64,000 nucleotides of DNA from Paucibacter sediminis. Lineage in GTDB: Bacteria; Pseudomonadota; Gammaproteobacteria; Burkholderiales; Burkholderiaceae_C. Where the stretch lies: assembly GCF_030254645.1 (NCBI RefSeq), contig NZ_CP116346.1, positions 4,691,001 through 4,755,000 on the forward strand, given 5' to 3'. Positions 59,639 through 64,000 of this stretch are shown piece after piece (the stretch's first letter is position 1; every line of letters starts with the position of its first letter). The position numbers were made by a program, and so were the translations under genes. Below the pieces are notes generated by a model. It saw only the letters and a list, made by a program, of their open reading frames with translations. It did not search any database and had not been told where the DNA came from.

Positions 59639-59704
59639 GTTCAACTAGGTTGTAGGGCGACAGATTTGCTGCATAACACCGGAACCTGTCTGCATAACAT
59701 CGGA
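59639..59704 (-). other. attI recombination site, class 1-like
   Basis: On the minus strand the sequence ends in the core GTTGAAC (59645-59639), preceded by GTCGCCCTA (59661-59653) and two direct copies of GTTATGCAG (59698-59690 and 59677-59669). This order, with GATGTTATG at the outer end, matches my memory of attI1 of class 1 integrons (GATGTTATGGAG, GTTACGCAGCAG, CAGTCGCCCTA, then the core). The direct repeats correspond to the DR1/DR2 integrase sites. It lies directly before the first cassette. Confidence 0.75.
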
Positions 59705-59983
59705 CGCCTCCCCGGCCTGCATGCCGCGCCATTGTTGGATTATGACCAATGGTCCGTCAATTCGCACTGCATGAACAGACCGACGAAACCGGCACGCGGT
59801 CAGCTCCATTTGAATCGCCCCGCACTCGGATCGGATGGGCTGCCGCGGCACGATCTATGCCGCTTTGTCGGCCTGAAAGCGGTAATCATTGAACGCCTGC
59901 CCTCAGCCTCGATCTGCCCATCGCCCATGCCAGCGCAGCCGCCGCTGGCCAAGCGCGTGAGTTGCTGCGGCTCATAATCCCGC
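59705..59983. other. Region where an integrase would be expected; none seen
   Basis: In class 1 integrons intI begins within about 200 bp of attI in the divergent direction. Here the plus strand has only an open frame from 59771 (MNRPTKPARGQ...) to a TAA at 59975-59977, without tyrosine-recombinase motifs. I find no integrase fragment in the three plus frames. The integrase was deleted or lies elsewhere. Confidence 0.55.
59731..59760 (-). promoter_or_regulatory. Possible cassette promoter
   Basis: On the minus strand TTGACG (59760-59755) and AACAAT (59736-59731) are separated by 18 bp and face the cassettes through the attI site. Class 1 cassette promoters lie in a similar position. The -10 is a 4/6 match, so the call is tentative. 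Confidence 0.35.
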
Positions 59984-60487
59984 ATGAAACTCATCGTGGC
60001 TGTTCATTTCGAAGGCGCGCAGGCGCATGCTGCTGCTGCTGCGGCTTTCGACGCCTGGGATGCTGCGGAAGCGACCCAGACTTACGTCTCGCGAATAGCC
60101 CATGTCGAGCCGGCTGTTCGTGGTGAACTTGACCTGCGAGAACTGCCCTGCGTGATGCAACTGCTGCGCGAGCACGGCCTGGAGCCCGAGCTCATCCTGA
60201 TTGACGGCTTCGTCCATCTTGATGCCGACGAAATGCCGGGGCTTGGCCAGCACCTGTATCACGCGCTGGGTGGCAGGGTGCCGATCATCGGTGTTTCGAA
60301 GAAGCGCCTCGCGGGCCTGGGGGCGCAGTTCGAAGTCATGCGTGAAGAGGAAGCGCAGCCCCTGTATGTCACGTGCGCGGGCATCGACATTGGCGCGGCC
60401 AAGGCACGGCTGCGTGCGATGCACGGCAGGAAGCGTTTGCCCACGCTGATGAAGCTCGCTGCTCGGCTTGCGAAGAACAAGGACTGA
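59984..60487 (+). CDS. Divergent endonuclease V-like protein
   Basis: The 167-residue protein aligns with endonuclease V in its core: LRELPCVMQLL (family FxxFRExP), ELILIDGFVHL (family DLxxVDGxG, Asp74), GLGQHLYHALG and PIIGVSKKRLAG (family PTIGVAKKRL). The catalytic Asp of the N-terminal strand (family GADV) corresponds to His8 in IVAVHFEG, and the protein is about 55 residues shorter than E. coli Nfi. It may be inactive, or act by other residues. It lies beside the integron but has no cassette boundaries and is on the opposite strand. Confidence 0.7.
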   Translation: MKLIVAVHFEGAQAHAAAAAAFDAWDAAEATQTYVSRIAHVEPAVRGELDLRELPCVMQLLREHGLEPELILIDGFVHLDADEMPGLGQHLYHALGGRVPIIGVSKKRLAGLGAQFEVMREEEAQPLYVTCAGIDIGAAKARLRAMHGRKRLPTLMKLAARLAKNKD

Positions 60488-60567
60488 TCCCACGCCCGGC
60501 ATCGAATGGCTGCGCCAACCGCGCCGCGCAGCAGGGCCTGCAGGCCGCTTCGCCGTGAACGGGGCGA

Positions 60568-61188
60568 TCAGCCCCTGGCGTACCAGGCCTTGACGCCGGC
60601 GTGCTCGCGCACCGCCGTGTAGATGGCCATCAGCTTCGGATAAGCGTCGAAGATGGTGGCCGGGATGTGGTCGACGGCGCCGCCGATGAACCAGCGCACG
60701 GCCATGTGCAGCTTCAGGTCGACCACCTGCAGCTTGTCGCCGCCGAAGAAGGGCTTGCCGCCCACGATGTTCTTCTCAGCGGCCGCGGCCCAGGCCGGCA
60801 GGTAGCTGGCGGCGAGTTGCTCGCGCACGCGCTTCTTCTCGTCGGCATCCATGCGGATCGTGGGGCCGACGACGGCGCGCAGATCTTCCACATGCTGCAT
60901 CATGCCCTCGTGCCGCGCGGCCTCGAAGTCGTCGGCCGGATGCAGGCCGTGGCGGCGGCCGATCAGCACCAGGATGGGGTTGGTGTGGGCCAGCGGCGCA
61001 TGGCCAGGCAGCTCCAGAAAGGGCATGCTGCCGTAAGGCGTGCTCGGCTTCAGGGCCGGCCAATCGGCGCCCTTGATGCGCACATCCTCGAAATCGACGC
61101 CGGCCAGGTGCAGGGCCAGACGGCATTCCTCGCCGCGGCTGACCGGGGCGTCGAAATAGGTGAGTTTGGGTTTGGCGGGCGTGTTCAT
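60568..61188 (-). CDS. Glutathione S-transferase family protein
   Basis: The 206-residue protein has an N-terminal thioredoxin-like domain (KLTYFDAPVSRGEECRLALH, with PYGSMPFLEL as the cis-Pro motif and an SNAIL-like TNPILVLIG) and an all-helical C-terminal domain (FFGGDKLQVVDLKLHMAV). This is the sigma/Nu-like GST pattern, with Tyr in LTYFDAPVSRG the candidate catalytic residue. The substrate is unknown. It is ten bases downstream of the CoA-transferase gene and may be the last gene of that operon. Confidence 0.85.
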   Translation of the reverse strand: MNTPAKPKLTYFDAPVSRGEECRLALHLAGVDFEDVRIKGADWPALKPSTPYGSMPFLELPGHAPLAHTNPILVLIGRRHGLHPADDFEAARHEGMMQHVEDLRAVVGPTIRMDADEKKRVREQLAASYLPAWAAAAEKNIVGGKPFFGGDKLQVVDLKLHMAVRWFIGGAVDHIPATIFDAYPKLMAIYTAVREHAGVKAWYARG

Positions 61189-61197
61189 GGCCGAAGG

Positions 61198-62430
61198 CTA
61201 GCACGCGCCCCCCACCACCCCATCGGCCAACAGCCGCGCCTGCTCGGCCGCGCTGTAGCCCAGCTCGCCGAGCAGGGCCGCGGTGTCGGCGCCCAGCGCC
61301 GGCGGCGGCAGGCGCAGCGGCAGGCGCTGGCCGTCCAGGCTCAGCGGCAGCAGCGGCGCGCGCGTCTCGATCGCATGGCCGGCGGCGCTGGCGTCGGGCG
61401 GGATCGTCACGGCCGCCAGGCCACCGGTGGCGCACAGATGCGGATCGTCGAACAGCGCCTGCGGCTTGGTGATGGGCGCATAGGGCAGGCCGCGCGCCTC
61501 GAAGCGCGCGCCGATCTCGGCCGCGCTGAGCTCGGCCAGGCGCGTGCGCAGCAGCGGCAGCAGCCAGTCGCGCGCCTGCACGCGCTGGTTGTTGCCATGC
61601 AGGCGCGCGTCGGCGCGCAGATCGGCCAACTCGAAGGCCTCGCAGAACAGCGCCCATTGGCTGTCGGACACCACCGCCAGGAAGATCTGCTCGCCGCCCT
61701 GCACGCTGAAGACGTCGTAGATGCCCCAGGCCGAGATGCGGCTGGGCATGGGCGCGGCCGGCCGGCCGGTGACGGCGAACTGCATCATGTGCTGGGCCAT
61801 CAGGAACACATTGTTCTCGAACAGCGCGCTCTGCACCTGCTGGCCGCGGCCGGTCTGGGCGCGCTGCACCAGCGCCGCCAGCACGCCGATGGCGCCGAAC
61901 ATGCCGCCCATGATGTCGTTCACGCTGGCACCGGCGCGCAGCGGCCGGCCCTCGGGCCCGGTCATATAGGCCAGGCCGCCCATCATCTGCACCACCTCGT
62001 CCAGCGCGGTGCGCTGCTCGTAGGGGCCGGGCAGAAAGCCCTTGTGCGAGACATAGATCAGGCGCGGGTTGAGCGCCGCCAGCGCGGCGGGGCCCAGGCC
62101 CAGGCGCTCCATCGCGCCGGGCTTGAAGTTCTCGCTGAAGACATCGGCGCCGGCCAGCAGCTTGAGCACGATCTCGAGGCCGCGCGGGTCCTGGGTGTTG
62201 ACCGCGAGGCTGCGCTTGTTGCGGTTGAACATCGCGAAGAAGCCCGCGCCCGAGCCCAGCAGGCGGCGCGTGTTGTCGCCCGCCAGCGGCTCGACCTTGA
62301 TGACCTCGGCGCCCAGGTCGGCCAGGATCATGCCGCAGCTGGGGCCCATCACCATGTGCGTGAACTCGAGCACGCGCAGGCCGGCGAGGGGCAAGGCTTG
62401 CGGCAAGGCTTGTGGCGGCTGCTCAGACAT
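61198..62430 (-). CDS. CaiB/BaiF (class III) CoA-transferase
   Basis: The 410-residue protein has the class III signature: LAGLRVLEFTHMVMGPSCG, LADLGAEVIKVEPLAGD, NRNKRSLAVN and the region SENFKPGAMERLGLG; the catalytic Asp lies in GASVNDIMGGMFG. It moves CoA between carboxylic acids. ATG 62430 overlaps the end of the lyase gene by 8 nt, so the two work together, for example in degrading a branched or hydroxylated acyl-CoA. The substrate is not determined. Confidence 0.87.
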   Translation of the reverse strand: MSEQPPQALPQALPLAGLRVLEFTHMVMGPSCGMILADLGAEVIKVEPLAGDNTRRLLGSGAGFFAMFNRNKRSLAVNTQDPRGLEIVLKLLAGADVFSENFKPGAMERLGLGPAALAALNPRLIYVSHKGFLPGPYEQRTALDEVVQMMGGLAYMTGPEGRPLRAGASVNDIMGGMFGAIGVLAALVQRAQTGRGQQVQSALFENNVFLMAQHMMQFAVTGRPAAPMPSRISAWGIYDVFSVQGGEQIFLAVVSDSQWALFCEAFELADLRADARLHGNNQRVQARDWLLPLLRTRLAELSAAEIGARFEARGLPYAPITKPQALFDDPHLCATGGLAAVTIPPDASAAGHAIETRAPLLPLSLDGQRLPLRLPPPALGADTAALLGELGYSAAEQARLLADGVVGGAC

Positions 62431-63364
62431 GGCCGGCCGCCTGCTGCGCCACAAAGCCCTTGGGCAGGCCCGCCTCGGCCAGCATGCCGTAGAGCGGCTC
62501 GCCGGGCAGGCCGGCGCGCAGCGGCGCGCGCGCGGCCAACAGGCGCTCCAGGTCCACGCCGGTGCGCAGGCCCATGGCCTCGAACATGAAGACCAGGTCC
62601 TCGGTCACCACATTGCCCGAGGCGCCCGGCGCATAGGGGCAGCCGCCCAGGCCGGCCAGCGAGGCGTCGAAGCTGCGCACGCCTACGTCGAAGGCGGCCA
62701 GGCAGTTGGCCAGGCCCAGGCCGCGCGTGTTGTGCAGATGGGCGGCGCCGGCGCGCGCGCCCAGCTCGGCGCGCAGGCGCGTGAACAGGCGCCGCACCTG
62801 GGCCGGATCGGCCATGCCGCTGGTGTCGGAGAGGCCCACCTCGTCGGCGCCCGCCGCGGCGGCCTGCACCGCCAGCCGGATCACCTCGTCCTCGTCCACG
62901 CGGCCCTGCAGGGTGCAGCCAAAGGCGGTGGAGAGGCCCACCTCCAGGCCCACGCCCGGCGCGCGCTCGCGCCGCAGCGCCGCGACGCTGCGCAACTCCT
63001 CGAGCATCTGCGCCGGCGTCCTGCGCACATTGGCCAGCGAATGCGCAGCGCTGACCGACAGCGGCAGGGTCAGCTTGTGCACGCCGGCCGCCAGCGCCGC
63101 CTGCGCGCCGCGCAGATTCGGCACCAGGGCCAGCACGGTGAGCCCGGCCAGGCCGCGCGCATGCCGCACCAGCTCCGCGCTGTCGGCCAGCTGCGGCAGC
63201 AGCGCCGCCGGCACGAAGGAGCCGACCTCGATCTCGCGCAAGCCGGCGGCGTGCAGGGCGTCGATCCAGGCCAGCTTGGCGGGCGTGGCCATGGTCTGGC
63301 GCAGGCTTTGCAGGCCGTCGCGCGGGCCCACCTCGCTGATGTGGATGTCCGGTCGATTCGACAT
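62423..63364 (-). CDS. HMG-CoA lyase-like enzyme
   Basis: The 313-residue protein is a DRE-TIM metallolyase: ISEVGPRDGLQS near residue 10, VGSFVPAALLPQL, SDTSGMADPAQV, HLHNTRGLGLANCLAA and GCPYAPGASGNVVTEDL, where the last holds the catalytic Cys and Gly-rich loop of HMG-CoA lyases. Beside a CaiB transferase it probably cleaves a 3-hydroxy-3-methylglutaryl-CoA-type or citramalyl-CoA-type substrate. Its start is divergent from the IclR regulator, 72 bp away. Confidence 0.88.
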   Translation of the reverse strand: MSNRPDIHISEVGPRDGLQSLRQTMATPAKLAWIDALHAAGLREIEVGSFVPAALLPQLADSAELVRHARGLAGLTVLALVPNLRGAQAALAAGVHKLTLPLSVSAAHSLANVRRTPAQMLEELRSVAALRRERAPGVGLEVGLSTAFGCTLQGRVDEDEVIRLAVQAAAAGADEVGLSDTSGMADPAQVRRLFTRLRAELGARAGAAHLHNTRGLGLANCLAAFDVGVRSFDASLAGLGGCPYAPGASGNVVTEDLVFMFEAMGLRTGVDLERLLAARAPLRAGLPGEPLYGMLAEAGLPKGFVAQQAAGHV

Positions 63365-63380
63365 TGCTGTTCTGTTAGAT

Positions 63381-63393
63381 AGAATTACGTTCT
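63381..63393. promoter_or_regulatory. Candidate IclR operator
   Basis: AGAATTACGTTCT is a near-palindrome (AGAAT/GTTCT arms) in the 72-bp A/T-rich gap between the lyase operon and the divergent iclR-type gene. IclR regulators commonly bind such short palindromes between divergent genes. Confidence 0.45.
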
Positions 63394-63436
63394 GAAAATA
63401 CTAAATTCAGATCTTGCCCGAGTCAAGGAAGCCAGC

Positions 63437-64000
63437 ATGCCCAAGAAGGCTTTGACCCCCTCCCTGGCGGACGAGCGTGCCGCCCCCGGCGGCGCGGCGG
63501 CGGTGGACCGCGCGCTGTCGCTGCTGTGCGCCTTCCGCGCCGGCGATGCGGGCTTGAGCCTGCAGGAGCTGGCCGAGCGCACGCGGCTCTACAAGAGCAC
63601 CGCGCTGCGCCTGCTGGCCTCGCTGGAGCATGCGCGCCTGCTGCTCAGGCAGGCCGACGGGCGCTATGTGCTGGGCCCCGAGCTGGCGCGGCTGCAGCTC
63701 GTGCAGGCCGGCCAGTTCTCGCTGGAGGCGGTGGTGATGCCGGTGCTGCGCGAGCTGGTGGCGGCCACGCGCGAGAGCGCCGCCTTCCATGTGCGCCAGG
63801 GCGAGCAGCGCCTGTGCCTGTACCGAGTCGACTCGCCCCAGCTGCTGCGCGACCACACCCGCGCCGGCGACCTGCTGCCGCTGGAGCGCGGCGCCGGCGG
63901 GCGCGTGCTGCTGGCCTTCGGCGGCGCCAAGGGCGCGCTCTATGCGCGCATCCGCGAGGCCGGCCTGGCCGAACTCTCGGGCGACCGCGTGCCCGACCTC
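63437..64000 (+). CDS. IclR-family transcriptional regulator (cut by window end)
   Basis: The first 188 codons of an IclR-type protein are present, open to the right edge. They show the N-terminal winged HTH (DRALSLLCAFRAGDAGLSLQ, then ELAERTRLYKSTALRLLASLE) and the start of the effector domain (RYVLGPELARL, LRELVAATRESAAFHVRQG). ATG 63437 is preceded by AAGGA. It is divergent from the lyase/CoA-transferase operon and probably regulates it. Confidence 0.88.
   Translation, partial: MPKKALTPSLADERAAPGGAAAVDRALSLLCAFRAGDAGLSLQELAERTRLYKSTALRLLASLEHARLLLRQADGRYVLGPELARLQLVQAGQFSLEAVVMPVLRELVAATRESAAFHVRQGEQRLCLYRVDSPQLLRDHTRAGDLLPLERGAGGRVLLAFGGAKGALYARIREAGLAELSGDRVPDL

Noticed and set aside
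57455-59645. Recently acquired clinical resistance integron
   Set aside because: No integrase, qacEdelta1, sul1 or resistance cassette is present; the array looks chromosomal and old.
59666-59977. Plus-strand ORF where intI should be
   Set aside because: It starts inside attI and has none of the tyrosine-recombinase motifs; I treat the stretch as non-coding.

Overview
The window is chromosomal DNA of very high GC content, densely packed, with many ATGA, GTGA and TGATG start/stop overlaps. Protein families and gene neighbourhoods (alaA-hom-thrC, prpE, Mth938-like/bcp, the rubrerythrin/Fe-S/DUF3501 cluster, DUF2189, DUF2788) point to a betaproteobacterium of the order Burkholderiales, probably the Rubrivivax/Leptothrix/Roseateles group. 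The genus is inference; no rRNA or marker gene is present to settle it.

Layout. 1-5.6 kb: a membrane spermidine-synthase-like protein coupled to an FAD oxidoreductase lipoprotein, then an MFS exporter with a tiny coupled membrane ORF and a divergent LysR regulator. 5.6-11.4 kb (- strand): one tightly packed run alaA-hom-thrC-moeA-moaD-speD. 11.5-15.4 kb: Mth938-like protein, bcp, two terminators enclosing a possible small RNA, a PIN-PhoH ATPase and a HAD hydrolase. 15.4-28.4 kb: housekeeping and accessory genes (yidB, an MdtD-like exporter, an M3 peptidase, DUF72, prpE, an NlpC/P60 hydrolase, membrane proteins, the rubrerythrin operon, an alpha/beta hydrolase). 28.46-30.47 kb: tRNA-Ala(CGC) followed by a 1.9 kb island bounded by a 16-bp repeat of the tRNA 3' end and carrying one OLD-like ATPase/TOPRIM gene. 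30.5-40.2 kb: DoxX, chrA, and a heavy-metal RND efflux operon led by a response regulator with a degenerate receiver.

40.4-52.4 kb is the most striking region. One operon encodes a predicted bis-haem b membrane cytochrome, a 24-CXXCH cytochrome, a 38-CXXCH cytochrome built from five 459-bp tandem repeats, an outer-membrane TPR/beta-barrel protein and a CcmI-like haem-attachment factor. Convergent to it is a membrane-anchored Fe-S/FAD oxidoreductase, followed by a two-component system. The parts fit a chain from the quinone pool through the periplasm to the outer membrane (extracellular electron transfer or periplasmic electron storage). Similar operator-like repeats occur before the cytochrome operon and before the response regulator.

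52.3-57.3 kb: LysR regulator, lipoprotein alkylsulfatase, a multi-TM PDZ/GAF-like protein and a frameshifted remnant of a second sulfatase. 57.4-59.7 kb (- strand): an integron cassette array with an attI site resembling class 1 attI1, three clear attC sites plus one degenerate one, and four cassettes (DUF3828-like, small TM protein, zinc-ribbon protein, CPBP protease), with no integrase gene in the window. 59.9-64 kb: an endonuclease V-like gene, a GST, a CaiB CoA-transferase/HMG-CoA-lyase-like pair and a divergent IclR regulator cut by the window end.
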